From NCBI GenBank assembly GCA_014238905.1, contig JABAAE010000003.1:186001-250000 (forward strand): a stretch of 64,000 bases of DNA, in the 5' to 3' direction. A program made the translations under genes and the position numbers. The DNA comes from Planctomycetota bacterium. GTDB lineage: Bacteria; Planctomycetota; Planctomycetia; Pirellulales; Pirellulaceae. Below the pieces are notes generated by a model. It ran no database searches and was not told the origin of the DNA. It was given only the letters and a program-made list of their open reading frames with translations. Position 1 is the stretch's first letter, and every line of letters begins with the position of its first letter. This document shows, in pieces, positions 45,426 through 53,158 of this stretch.

Positions 45426-46553
45426 ATGTCCACAGATAACGATTCTCTGTCCGATTCGGACGCACCGATTGAATCGGATCCCGGTACCCCAGCGGATCCT
45501 TTTTTTGTAACCAGAATGCTAGTCTGGGGGACGATTTTATTTATTGGCGTGGCTGGTTTAGTCTGGGAATACGGGATTGTGCTGCCTGGTTTCAATAACG
45601 CACAAGATAAGCTGACCGAATTATCCGATGACAATATCACCCGCAAGGCTTCAGACGCAGTGACAATGGTTGATGTCAAAAACGTCAAAGCCATCAGTAA
45701 CATGAAGCCCGAGACAACGATTGTAAAACCCGCAAAAAAGAAAAGCGAAGATGACATGTCGATGCGGGCTAGAAATTTCTTTCGAAATGACAAATACACT
45801 TGGCATCATGCGCTTCCCTGGAAAGCTCCAGAAACGATTACCGTCGTCTACAAGCGGCTAATGAAAAACGAGTCTGAGCTCGATTACAAAGAAGAATATT
45901 TTACATCTTTAGAAGACGTTTCAGCTGGTGCAAATGGTGAAAATTTGATCAAGGCTTCAGAATGGAAATTCAGCGCCGTCTATTTCGGTGAAGATCCTCC
46001 TCCGGGTGGTCTTCGCTCGGTCAGCAAGGATGCGGTCAATCCAGGTGATACACCTTCAGCCGCAGGCGCTGGCGGTGGTCGCGGTGGATCTGGCGGGGGA
46101 TCTGGCGGGGGAGCGAGTGGTGGCCGCGGTGGTGCTGGCGGTGGCCGCGGTGGTGCTGGCGGTGGCCGCGGTGGTGCTGGTGCAGCGACTGGTGGTGGCC
46201 GTGGTGGACCGGGTGGTGGTGCTGGCGGCCGGCAGAGAATGGATCCAGATCAACTCTTTGAAGACAACGACAAAAACAAAGATGGCAAACTTTCCGAGGA
46301 GGAGCTGCCCGAACGAATGCGTCAATTCGCTTCCAATATGGATGCCGATGGAGATGGTGCTATCACCAAAGAAGAATTGACAACGGCAATGGAGAATTTT
46401 CGCAACTCAGGTGGCGGGGGAGGACGGTCCAAGTCCGGTGGTCAATCTCGGCCAAAAGCAGAGGATCAAGACAGCCCAAAAAAGGAAGCCAAAGCAGAAG
46501 CGACCAAAGCAGAAGCGACCAAAGAGAAAGCGGTTGAAACTGACAAGAAATAA
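45426..46553 (+). CDS. Membrane-anchored EF-hand protein with a Gly-rich linker
   Basis: 375 aa from the ATG at 45426 (GTG one codon earlier; AGAAGGCGAG upstream). An acidic N-terminus precedes one transmembrane helix (LVWGTILFIGVAGLVWEYGI), then a lysine-rich helical part and a beta-rich segment (WKAPETITVVYKRLM). A long Gly/Arg/Ala-rich linker follows, partly encoded by three 21-bp repeats. Two EF-hand loops follow: DNDKNKDGKLSE and DADGDGAITKEE, both with complete Ca2+-ligand patterns. The tail is charged with a KAEAT repeat. Planctomycete EF-hand proteins are commonly extracytoplasmic; the single TM with a short N-terminus suggests the calcium-binding end is outside. Role unknown. Confidence 0.8.
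   Translation: MSTDNDSLSDSDAPIESDPGTPADPFFVTRMLVWGTILFIGVAGLVWEYGIVLPGFNNAQDKLTELSDDNITRKASDAVTMVDVKNVKAISNMKPETTIVKPAKKKSEDDMSMRARNFFRNDKYTWHHALPWKAPETITVVYKRLMKNESELDYKEEYFTSLEDVSAGANGENLIKASEWKFSAVYFGEDPPPGGLRSVSKDAVNPGDTPSAAGAGGGRGGSGGGSGGGASGGRGGAGGGRGGAGGGRGGAGAATGGGRGGPGGGAGGRQRMDPDQLFEDNDKNKDGKLSEEELPERMRQFASNMDADGDGAITKEELTTAMENFRNSGGGGGRSKSGGQSRPKAEDQDSPKKEAKAEATKAEATKEKAVETDKK
46119..46181 (+). repeat. 21-bp tandem repeat in the Gly-rich linker
   Basis: Three copies of GGTGGCCGCGGTGGTGCTGG(C/T) at 46119, 46140 and 46161, in frame, encoding GGRGGAG units of the EF-hand protein's linker. A shorter 12-bp duplication (GGATCTGGCGGG) precedes it near 46086. Confidence 0.9.
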
Positions 46554-46586
46554 ATCGTCAGCTCGACTGAATTACCTTCATCATGG

Positions 46587-46615
46587 AAAGGGTAGCCACT
46601 GGGCTACCCTTTTTT
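46587..46615 (+). terminator. Rho-independent terminator of the EF-hand gene
   Basis: AAAGGGTAGCC (46587-46597) and GGCTACCCTTT (46602-46612) pair over an ACTG loop and run into a T-tract ending at 46615; 33 bp after the stop. Confidence 0.93.
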
Positions 46616-46926
46616 GCAATACGACCAACCCAATTTCGGTATTGGACCATTCGCCTCAATCCGAAATGTGCGTTTCATCGCATTATTGGACCAATATCCA
46701 GTTCCACCGACCTCAGCATCGCCCAAAACATACGGCAAAATCAATGATTAATGGTATCCCCAAGGGCTACCAGACCGTTTTCTGGTAAAATCCGGATAGC
46801 GATAAGGGATGGCAATCCTATGAATTTCGCCATCCTGACAGTGACGCCAAGAGACCAAACCCTTTTTGTTGGCGACAGCCGTACGTGCGATCTGGCAGCA
46901 TCAATTCGCGTTGATGATCGAGAGAC
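46616..46926 (+). other. Spacer upstream of the DUF4129 gene
   Basis: With the EF-hand 3' end it makes a 373-bp gap. A 51-codon frame with ATG at 46820 and AAGGGATGG upstream overlaps the next gene by 49 bp (to 46975); it could be an upstream small ORF but shows no family character. Confidence 0.4.
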
Positions 46927-49023
46927 ATGGAAACAAATTTACAGCGCAAGATGGGCGGTTGGACGGTCGAACTGATCGCTCCCGGTCTGATCATGCTCAT
47001 GACAGGCAGCCTCGCTTTTTTTCTAGTCGAGTTATTCTACTACGGTGCCACTGAGTCTCGAGTGAAATGGGTCTTGGGCCTCTTTGTTTTTGCTTCGGTT
47101 CTCGTTAGTCGAATTTCAATCTCCGACGGCTACGAGAAAGCGATCCTTTACGGCACATTGCTGGGAGGCGCGAGCCTGTTTGTCCTATCGGTCCTTACCG
47201 AGGTCCCGCTCATTTTGAGCATCTTCTTTATTGGAATCATCTGGTGGTTTAATAGTAAGCTGACCTGGGATTGCACAGTCATTGATCATTCAAAAGACTC
47301 AACAGATCAGGGTTTGTTGCAAAGGCTCGGCGTCGCTTCAGATCAATTGTCCGAGGAAGAGCCGATAGATGACATGGAGCCTGATGAACTTGGTACCTCG
47401 GATCCAGAGGACAAGGAGAATTTGGAAAAAGACCAAGCTTGGACTCAACGTTTTTTTTCCAGGAAAAGACGCCCAAACACACCCGGCGTCTGGGTCCTTT
47501 ATTTATCCCTGGCCGCGTTTCCTATTTTTGGAATTGGGCAGGGATTCATCAGCGATTTATCACGTCGGGAAAATGCCTTTATTGACTTTTGTCTCTACAT
47601 GGTGGGTGGCTTGGGTTTATTGGTGACAACCGCCTTAATGGGTCTTCAGCGTTATCTAGCCAGAAGAAATGCGACCATGCCCAACGGAGTCGCCGTCTCG
47701 TGGATTGGATTGGGCATCGCCATGATCGCGGGAATCCTCATCACCGGCTGGCTTTTACCTCGTCCTTACGCCGAATACTCCATCGCTGAAAACCCGTTCA
47801 AATGGACCCGCCAAAGCAGCTGGCAAAGCAGCCGAAATCCGATCGGCAGCGACGGGAAGAAAAGCGAAAATTCGGGTGGTCAAGATCAGCGTCAGCCCAA
47901 CCAACAGGAATCTAACAAACAAACTGGATCAAGCCAGGGAGGGAACCAAGGCAAGCAAGGCTCTCAATCTCAATCCAAACAGCAATCTAGCTCCAAGTCG
48001 AAATCATCTGGCAAACGGGAGGCTAAAACGAAATCCAGCGGGAAAATCGCTGCGAAAAAAAACAATGAATCGGGTAAATCACCGGCAAACAAAAAAACAA
48101 CTTCGGGCAATGACCAAACCAATCCAAAAGGAAAACAACAATCAAGAAATCAGTCTGAAAATAAAACTGAAAAATCAGACGAAAAGGCCTCTGAAGCGAA
48201 AAGTCGCTCGCCGGAATCCAAGAAGTCTGGCAATAAAAACCAACAGCCATCCACAGGAAAACAGAAGAGAAACAAATCCTCCAAAAATGGCAGTCAAACA
48301 TCCGATAAAAGCGAAACAAATTCGAAGTCGGATGACCCGGACAAGGCTAAAAAGGAGCAACGAAATTCGGGTTCGGGACCGGAAAATAATAACAGTCCAC
48401 AGCGCAATGGGGCCCAAAAAAGCGGATCAGCGGATCCCAAAAGAAATTCTTTCAGGATGCCAACGATTGGCAATATCACCTGGTTTTTTCAGATTTTTTT
48501 CTGGTTAGCTATCATATTGGCAGCCAGTTATTTTGCTTGGAGAAATCGCCAAAAACTGTTGGCGAGCTGGAGGCAACTCATCGAAGACATCCGGAACTTC
48601 TGGGAAAAACTCTTTCGAAAGCAAAAGCCGGCGAATACGCGAGCCGAACAACGGCGCTCGACCGAATCCAAGTCAAGCAAACCAGCGAGGCCTTTCTCTA
48701 CGTTTAACGATCCATTCCAAAACAATTCTTTTCGTGAAATGAGTCAGGTTGAATTGATCCGTTACAGCTTTGAGGCGCTTGAAGCTTGGGGAAGAGATCA
48801 CAGTATTACAAGAGAAGACAATCAGACGCCCCATGAATACGTAATGGAACTGGTCAAGCAGGAACAATCGGTGGCAAAGTCGGCAAAGCCATTGGCTGAT
48901 TATTATTGTGCTGCGGCGTTTTCGAGGGATGCCAACATCGACCAGTCCGTTCCCAGTGACCTGAAAAAACTTTGGGAAAAATTGAGTCAGTCCCAGAAAG
49001 CAACACCTCATCCCGCCAGTTAA
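46927..49023 (+). CDS. Polytopic membrane protein with a C-terminal DUF4129-like domain and a long low-complexity linker
   Basis: 698 aa. Six or so hydrophobic helices occupy residues 10-290 (for example LIAPGLIMLMTGSLAFFLVE, VLYLSLAAFPIFGIGQGFI, SWIGLGIAMIAGILITGWLL). A Ser/Lys/Gln/Asn-rich linker of about 210 residues follows (295-505; repeats of SKSKSSGK-type), then a further helix (FFWLAIILAASYFAW) and a soluble tail. The tail has RYSFEALEAWGRDHSITREDNQTPHEYV and PLADYYCAAAFSRDANI, the core of DUF4129, which often accompanies transglutaminase-like membrane proteins. Here no transglutaminase domain is visible. The linker would be exposed to solvent and is likely disordered. The start could also be the ATG at M9 (GGWTVELIAPG). 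Confidence 0.78.
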   Translation: METNLQRKMGGWTVELIAPGLIMLMTGSLAFFLVELFYYGATESRVKWVLGLFVFASVLVSRISISDGYEKAILYGTLLGGASLFVLSVLTEVPLILSIFFIGIIWWFNSKLTWDCTVIDHSKDSTDQGLLQRLGVASDQLSEEEPIDDMEPDELGTSDPEDKENLEKDQAWTQRFFSRKRRPNTPGVWVLYLSLAAFPIFGIGQGFISDLSRRENAFIDFCLYMVGGLGLLVTTALMGLQRYLARRNATMPNGVAVSWIGLGIAMIAGILITGWLLPRPYAEYSIAENPFKWTRQSSWQSSRNPIGSDGKKSENSGGQDQRQPNQQESNKQTGSSQGGNQGKQGSQSQSKQQSSSKSKSSGKREAKTKSSGKIAAKKNNESGKSPANKKTTSGNDQTNPKGKQQSRNQSENKTEKSDEKASEAKSRSPESKKSGNKNQQPSTGKQKRNKSSKNGSQTSDKSETNSKSDDPDKAKKEQRNSGSGPENNNSPQRNGAQKSGSADPKRNSFRMPTIGNITWFFQIFFWLAIILAASYFAWRNRQKLLASWRQLIEDIRNFWEKLFRKQKPANTRAEQRRSTESKSSKPARPFSTFNDPFQNNSFREMSQVELIRYSFEALEAWGRDHSITREDNQTPHEYVMELVKQEQSVAKSAKPLADYYCAAAFSRDANIDQSVPSDLKKLWEKLSQSQKATPHPAS

Positions 49024-49184
49024 TGGTTGATTACCACCAGAGGCCCCCGGCTCTCCAGCGAGCCTAATTTGTAGATGAATACTTGCGGACTCGCCCATTG
49101 CCTTGCGGACCCGCGCGTTGTACTGAACAATGTTAACAGCCGTGACGGCATTTCCCTTCAGGGTCAAGGTTATCGTGGGGCGAT

Positions 49185-49352
49185 ATGAAAATTTCATTAA
49201 TTCGGATTTTATTTTGCTTATTCAGTTCGGTTCTCATCGGCTGCGGTGGCGGGCCGGTTCCTAATTCCTTGCCCGACAAAATTAAAGCAGCCAAGATTGA
49301 ACCGACGCAACAAAATGTCAGAGATGTCAAAATGGAAGTTGCCCCAGATTAA
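49185..49352 (+). CDS. Tiny lipoprotein (55 aa), possibly the truncated start of a longer one
   Basis: MKISLIRILFCLFSSVLIGC is a complete type II signal with lipobox LIGC (Cys20), followed by 35 residues ending in KMEVAPD. GTGGGG stands upstream. The TAA at 49350-49352 is followed, one codon later, by TGA (49356-49358) in the same frame, after which the frame is open for 45 codons (49359-49493, LKNLGPEEKPIEFKDQQLVY...FVELLGTR). That extension looks protein-like. Either this is a short lipoprotein, or a gene of about 100 residues that has acquired two stops. Planctomycetes have many small lipoproteins with this kind of GCGGG start. Confidence 0.6.
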   Translation: MKISLIRILFCLFSSVLIGCGGGPVPNSLPDKIKAAKIEPTQQNVRDVKMEVAPD

Positions 49353-49496
49353 AACTGATTGAAAAATCTGGGACCTGAAGAAAAACCTATCGAATTTAAG
49401 GATCAGCAACTCGTTTATTCGGTTGTTTTTGGAGGGGCGCAAAATAATGCCAACCAAAAGCATTCGCTTTTCGTAGAGTTACTTGGAACTCGATGA
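49353..49496 (+). pseudogene. In-frame continuation of the tiny lipoprotein frame after two stop codons
   Basis: Same frame as 49185-49352. After AAC and TGA the frame reads LKNLGPEEKPIEFKDQQLVY, then SVVFGGAQNNANQKHSLFV and ELLGTR, ending with TGA at 49494-49496 inside a short tandem array. A TTG start at 49359 is conceivable but has no ribosome-binding site. It may be the broken C-terminal part of the lipoprotein. Confidence 0.4.
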
Positions 49497-49532
49497 ACTG
49501 CACAGAACTCGATGAACTTGATGAACTGCACA
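49486..49532 (+). repeat. 19-28-bp direct repeats over a stop codon
   Basis: GAACTCGATGAACTGCACA (49486-49504) recurs at 49505-49532 as a copy enlarged by an internal GATGAACTT/GATGAACTG duplication. It covers the TGA at 49494-49496 of the broken lipoprotein frame and ends just before the next gene. Confidence 0.85.
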
Positions 49533-49548
49533 ATGTGAAGTGAATGAT

Positions 49549-50094
49549 ATGGAAGACGACGGAAAAGAATCGCCATTCAAGGTTGAAAGACCAGCCAACG
49601 ATCCCTTGGGGTATCTGATTATCCCCATTTTTGCCCTGCTCTTGGTGGCGGCCATCATCTTATGGTTTAATCAGGATCCGGAAGTCGAAAAGCAGAAACT
49701 GTTCCCAGTTTCTGGGAGAGTGACTTTGAATGGAGAACCACTCAGTGGATCTTTCCAAATCAACTTTTATCCCATCGAAGCCGACAATATGGTTGCCAGT
49801 GCTTTTCTGGAAGATGACGGCACGTATTCGTTGAGTTCAGGCCAAAACGGTTTGGTGGGTGCAGAACCTGGCAATTACCTGGTGTCTTTGAAAATGCTCG
49901 AGGGGCCAGAAGAAACCTGGCGAATCAGCAACAACGACCCCTCCAAAATCAAAATCAATCCAGTAGACGGTGGAACGATTGTTCCAGATGACCCGGATCC
50001 ACCGTTTGATAAAATTTACACCGACATCAAAGATTCCCCTCAACGGGCGATCGTCTCTGAGACGACAAATGTGATCGATTTCGATTTGGATTAA
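49549..50094 (+). CDS. Membrane-anchored protein with a carboxypeptidase-regulatory-like fold
   Basis: 181 aa from the ATG at 49549 (GTG at 49540 is in frame; GAAGTGA lies upstream of either). One transmembrane helix (YLIIPIFALLLVAAIILWF) leads to a beta-rich soluble domain: PVSGRVTLNGEPLSGSFQINFYP, DDGTYSLSSGQNGLVGAEPGNYLVSLKML. This is the pattern of carboxypeptidase-regulatory-like (transthyretin-like) proteins, very common in planctomycetes, usually as lipoproteins; here the anchor is a helix. The role is unknown, probably structural or binding. Follows the tiny lipoprotein. Confidence 0.8.
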   Translation: MEDDGKESPFKVERPANDPLGYLIIPIFALLLVAAIILWFNQDPEVEKQKLFPVSGRVTLNGEPLSGSFQINFYPIEADNMVASAFLEDDGTYSLSSGQNGLVGAEPGNYLVSLKMLEGPEETWRISNNDPSKIKINPVDGGTIVPDDPDPPFDKIYTDIKDSPQRAIVSETTNVIDFDLD

Positions 50095-50465
50095 ACGAAA
50101 CCGAAACGAGGGCAGTCACCGGTGGCCTGCAGTAAACTGGACCGCCGCTTCTTTTGGTGCTGATTCGATTTGGCCCTGACGACCAATCACCCATCTGTAT
50201 GACGGTGCATCGATTATCCGCTACGACGATTTCTAAGCGTTGGTATTTACTGCTCATCGAGATGTTAATCGTCGCTGAACGACAGAAAGACCACCCCGTC
50301 CCAGCAGAGTCTCTTTTTTTGGATCCAGCCTCGGTTTGTTGCCGATGTTCGATTTTGTTCACAATATCGGGTCATTTGCCGCGAACTACTGTACAATACC
50401 AATGTGATATCATCTTGATATCTAGTGGATTTAAAGCTCTCACCCCACAACAGAAAGATGACGCC
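50095..50465 (+). other. Spacer upstream of the SPFH gene
   Basis: 371 bp. The SPFH frame is open from 50154, but that stretch has no SPFH similarity and reads like untranslated DNA. A pair of GATATC motifs (TGATATCATCTTGATATCTA, near 50404) lies about 45-60 bp before the start; function unknown. Confidence 0.4.
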
Positions 50466-51353
50466 ATGACAACTAACGAAAAATCCGTAAAAATCCCCAG
50501 TGGGTGGATGCTGCTTCCATTTGTCATCATTGGGTTTCTGACCGCTGCCAGCTTGATCGGGTTTTTTATCTACGGCTGTGTTAACGAACAACCCAGACCC
50601 TGGCAATTGATATCCGGCATCCTCACCCTGGCGACATCCTTGCTGCTAAGCAACGGCTTCTTTACCTTTCAGCCCAATGAGGCCACCGTATTGACCTTGT
50701 TCGGCAAGTACATCGGCTCTGCCCGCAACCACGGGTTTCAATGGACTAACCCCTTTCAAACCCGAAAGAAAATTAGCCTCCGGTCAAGAAATTTCAACAG
50801 CCCCACCATGAAGGTAAACGACAAGCGAGGTAATCCAATAGAGATCGGTGCCGTCATCGTCTGGAAGGTTCAGGACACTGCCCACGCTGTATTTGAAGTT
50901 GACAACTATAAGTCCTTTGTGGAAGTCCAAACTGAATCGGCCGTCCGGCAGCTCGCAAGTCACTACGCCTATGATGATGGTGAAGAGGGAGAAACAACGT
51001 TGCGTAGCGGACGAGACGAAATCTCCAAGGCATTGGCAACTCGGCTCCAGGAAAGACTGAAAAATGCCGGCGTCTTCGTCGAAGAGGCAAGATTGTCTCA
51101 TTTGGCGTACTCTCCGGAAATTGCTCAAGCGATGTTAAGACGCCAACAGGCCGAAGCAATTATTTCTGCCAGAAAAAAAATCGTTGAAGGTGCCGTGTCC
51201 ATGGTTGAAATGGCTCTTAAGGATCTGACGGACAAGAAAGTCGTCGAACTGGATAACGAAAGGAAAGCTACGATGATCAGCAACCTTTTGGTCGTTCTTT
51301 GTAGTGAGTCCGAAGCCAAGCCCGTTCTAAATACCGGAACGCTATATAACTAG
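50466..51353 (+). CDS. SPFH/Band 7 membrane protein
   Basis: 295 aa from the ATG at 50466. Two adjacent hydrophobic segments ([20 protein letters not shown] and [19 protein letters not shown]) lead to an SPFH domain: [72 protein letters not shown] helical C-terminal part with [39 protein letters not shown] and [25 protein letters not shown] completes it. SPFH proteins (stomatins, flotillins) form membrane-curving oligomers, often as protease or microdomain scaffolds. This subtype is followed by a small ribbon-helix-helix gene, here 159 bp downstream, a pairing I recall in other bacteria. Role unknown. Confidence 0.9.
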   Translation: MTTNEKSVKIPSGWMLLPFVIIGFLTAASLIGFFIYGCVNEQPRPWQLISGILTLATSLLLSNGFFTFQPNEATVLTLFGKYIGSARNHGFQWTNPFQTRKKISLRSRNFNSPTMKVNDKRGNPIEIGAVIVWKVQDTAHAVFEVDNYKSFVEVQTESAVRQLASHYAYDDGEEGETTLRSGRDEISKALATRLQERLKNAGVFVEEARLSHLAYSPEIAQAMLRRQQAEAIISARKKIVEGAVSMVEMALKDLTDKKVVELDNERKATMISNLLVVLCSESEAKPVLNTGTLYN

Positions 51354-51427
51354 TCCAAGAAATAGTCCGTCAAGAAGGCGGCGGACACCGTTACTGATAT
51401 CACATTGCCAACTGAAAACAGCTTGAA

Positions 51428-51458
51428 AATGCCCTTCGTGCGGAAGCACGAGGGCATT
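51428..51458 (+). terminator. Hairpin after the SPFH gene
   Basis: AATGCCCTTCGTGC (51428-51441) pairs with GCACGAGGGCATT (51446-51458), one bulged T, GGAA loop. T's begin only 20 nt later, so it is a weak terminator or an attenuator before the RHH gene. Confidence 0.45.
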
Positions 51459-51512
51459 CAAGTTTCAGTGATCCCAGTTTTTTAAGATTCGATTTGAAAA
51501 GAGCCAATCATC

Positions 51513-51701
51513 GTGGGTAAGGAAAGAAAAAACTATCCGCTACGTTTATCAAAACAGTTGTTCGAAGACATTCGCAGGATGGCCGAGCAGGAAATGCGAA
51601 GTGTCAATGGCCAGATTGAGTTTCTCTTGGCTGACGCGGTCAAAAAGCAAAACATCGATCAGAATGATGCCGACAAAACCACATCAACAGATCAAGGTTG
51701 A
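51513..51701 (+). CDS. Arc/RHH-type small DNA-binding protein
   Basis: 62 aa, GTG start; AAAAGAG upstream. The N-terminal KNYPLRLSKQLFEDIRRMAE is the beta strand plus helix A, and MRSVNGQIEFLLADAVKKQ helix B, of a ribbon-helix-helix (Arc/MetJ) fold; the invariant N of 'S-x-N-x-x-I' is present. RHH dimers bind operator DNA, commonly as antitoxins or repressors. No toxin gene is adjacent. The neighbour upstream is the SPFH gene, and the pair may form a conserved module. Convergent with the dehydrogenase across a repeat array. Confidence 0.78.
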   Translation: MGKERKNYPLRLSKQLFEDIRRMAEQEMRSVNGQIEFLLADAVKKQNIDQNDADKTTSTDQG

Positions 51702-51766
51702 AATCTCCTTTCTTTCCCCATCGTCGTTGCAGGCAACGATGCTCACTTTATCCGGGACATCCACCA

Positions 51767-51871
51767 ACAGTGAAATCGGTTACAGTGAAATCGGTTACAG
51801 TGAAATCGGTTACAGTGAAATCGGTTACAGTGAAATCGGTTACAGTGAAATCGGTTACAGTGAAATCGGTT
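51767..51871. repeat. Seven perfect 15-bp tandem repeats
   Basis: Seven identical units ACAGTGAAATCGGTT, then a partial unit ACAG. The stop codon of the minus-strand dehydrogenase (TTA at 51870-51872) is formed at the last unit's end, and because the period is a multiple of three, an in-frame TAA recurs at each junction downstream. It lies between convergent genes. Confidence 0.97.
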
Positions 51872-52844
51872 ACAGAGCCTTACCTCTGTCCTCAATGACG
51901 CCATTCACAATGTGCGCAGGCAATCGACCACTCAACCGATCGGCCACCTGAGTAGCAGCTCGACTTCTCAATTCAATCAACGATTCCTGTGAAACAAACG
52001 CGGCATGCGGAGTGACAATCACGCGAGAATCATTGTAGGGGGCTTGAGACAGATCAGGCGGCTCTGGGTCCTGTACGTCCAATGCTGCACCAGCGATGCC
52101 ATCTTGAGCCAGGCATTGCGTTAAAGCCCCATGATCAATCAAACCGCCCCGCGCGGTGTTGATCAAAAATGCCGTATTCTTCATCTGGGCGAATTCACTC
52201 TTGCCCACCAAGCACTGTGTCGTTTCATCAAGTGGAGTATGCAGCGAGACATAATCGCTTCGACTCAACAATTCTTCAAAAGTGACCAACTCAACACCTT
52301 CGATCACTTTTTGAGAGCGATTGTAGGCGATCACTTTCATCCCAATCCCCTGCGCCAGACGTGCGAACTGTTGACCAATGTTCCCCAAGCCGACAATGCC
52401 GAGAGTTTGACCACAGATCCTTTTCAATGTGGTACCCGACTGAAGATCATATCCACCCGCCGTTGTTTGAAGGTGATAGTAGGCAATTTTCCTGGCCATT
52501 CCCATCAAAAGAGCAAGTGCATGTTCGGCAACCTCCACCACACAATAATCCGGCACGTTGGTTACTGGAATCTTGCAATCAGTGCAAAATTCGACATCGA
52601 TATTGTCCAGACCAATCCCCATTCTGGAGACAATTTGGCAATCTTTCGCAGCGGCAATCACTGCCGCCGTGGTACGTGCCCAATTCGTCATAATTGCATC
52701 ACAACCTGAAGCTGCTTCGATCAAATCGCTCTCGCTCTTCCCGCGCGGATTGACGATTTCTGCATCTGCGGTTTCCAAAATCGCCGTTTCGATGCCGAGG
52801 TTCTCCCAAGCAAAATCGGTGACCAGAACTCTATATTTTGCCAT
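51870..52844 (-). CDS. D-isomer-specific 2-hydroxyacid dehydrogenase (CtBP-like)
   Basis: 324 aa. N-terminal catalytic half with VLVTDFAWENLGIE, then the Rossmann domain with GIVGLGNIGQQFA (NAD-binding GxGxxG), NTARGGLIDHGAL (catalytic Arg), ALDVQDPEPPDLSQAPY (catalytic Glu) and VIVTPHAAFVSQESL (catalytic His). The triad of the D-2-hydroxyacid dehydrogenase family is complete. Nearest in style are C-terminal-binding-protein-like and phosphoglycerate dehydrogenase-like enzymes; the substrate is not evident. The gene ends in a tandem array with the RHH gene on the other side. The upstream minus-strand gene ends 25 bp before its start. Confidence 0.9.
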   Translation of the reverse strand: MAKYRVLVTDFAWENLGIETAILETADAEIVNPRGKSESDLIEAASGCDAIMTNWARTTAAVIAAAKDCQIVSRMGIGLDNIDVEFCTDCKIPVTNVPDYCVVEVAEHALALLMGMARKIAYYHLQTTAGGYDLQSGTTLKRICGQTLGIVGLGNIGQQFARLAQGIGMKVIAYNRSQKVIEGVELVTFEELLSRSDYVSLHTPLDETTQCLVGKSEFAQMKNTAFLINTARGGLIDHGALTQCLAQDGIAGAALDVQDPEPPDLSQAPYNDSRVIVTPHAAFVSQESLIELRSRAATQVADRLSGRLPAHIVNGVIEDRGKAL

Positions 52845-52869
52845 TACGTTCCATTCTTTTGTTTAGTGA

Positions 52870-53103
52870 TCAATTTCGCTCGGCGATGTTTCTCAATACC
52901 GTCACGGCGGGGATCAGCCTATTGCGGAGGTAGAACGCCCGTTTCAACACCACCCCGGTTGGCAACTGGGTAAAGCGGCGATTCGCCAACCCCTCACCAT
53001 CCCACCAGAGTCTACCGTAAAAGACCAAACACCGGTCGGAAAAAATCAGGACCCGGAAATAGGTTGAGGCGTCGATGACGGGGCTGCCCAACAGGTTCAT
53101 CAT
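52870..53103 (-). CDS. Small hypothetical protein (77 aa)
   Basis: Starts with two consecutive ATG codons, GAGAGG about 12 nt upstream. The sequence FRVLIFSDRCLVFYGRLWWDGEG and VVLKRAFYLRNRLIPAVTVLRNI has the composition of a folded domain, but I recognise no family. It lies 55 bp after the LigD-like gene and 25 bp before the dehydrogenase, in the same orientation, so co-transcription is likely. Confidence 0.45.
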   Translation of the reverse strand: MMNLLGSPVIDASTYFRVLIFSDRCLVFYGRLWWDGEGLANRRFTQLPTGVVLKRAFYLRNRLIPAVTVLRNIAERN

Positions 53104-53158
53104 ACCGGATCAACCTCTCGATGATCTCTAAATGGGCGGGCAGAAACATCCAACAACG

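Noticed and set aside
46820-46975. 51-codon ORF (MNFAILTVTPRDQ...)
   Set aside because: It has a fair ribosome-binding site but overlaps the start of the DUF4129 gene and resembles nothing; noted in the spacer entry only.
50154-50465. N-terminal extension of the SPFH protein
   Set aside because: The extra 104 codons contain no SPFH or signal features; the typical N-terminus begins at the ATG at 50466.
51767-51871. CRISPR array
   Set aside because: Units are 15 bp and directly adjacent, with no unique spacers and no cas genes in the window.
51601-51951. Plus-strand ORF encoding SEIGY repeats
   Set aside because: It is the tandem array read through in one frame; it overlaps the RHH gene and the dehydrogenase and has no start signal of its own.
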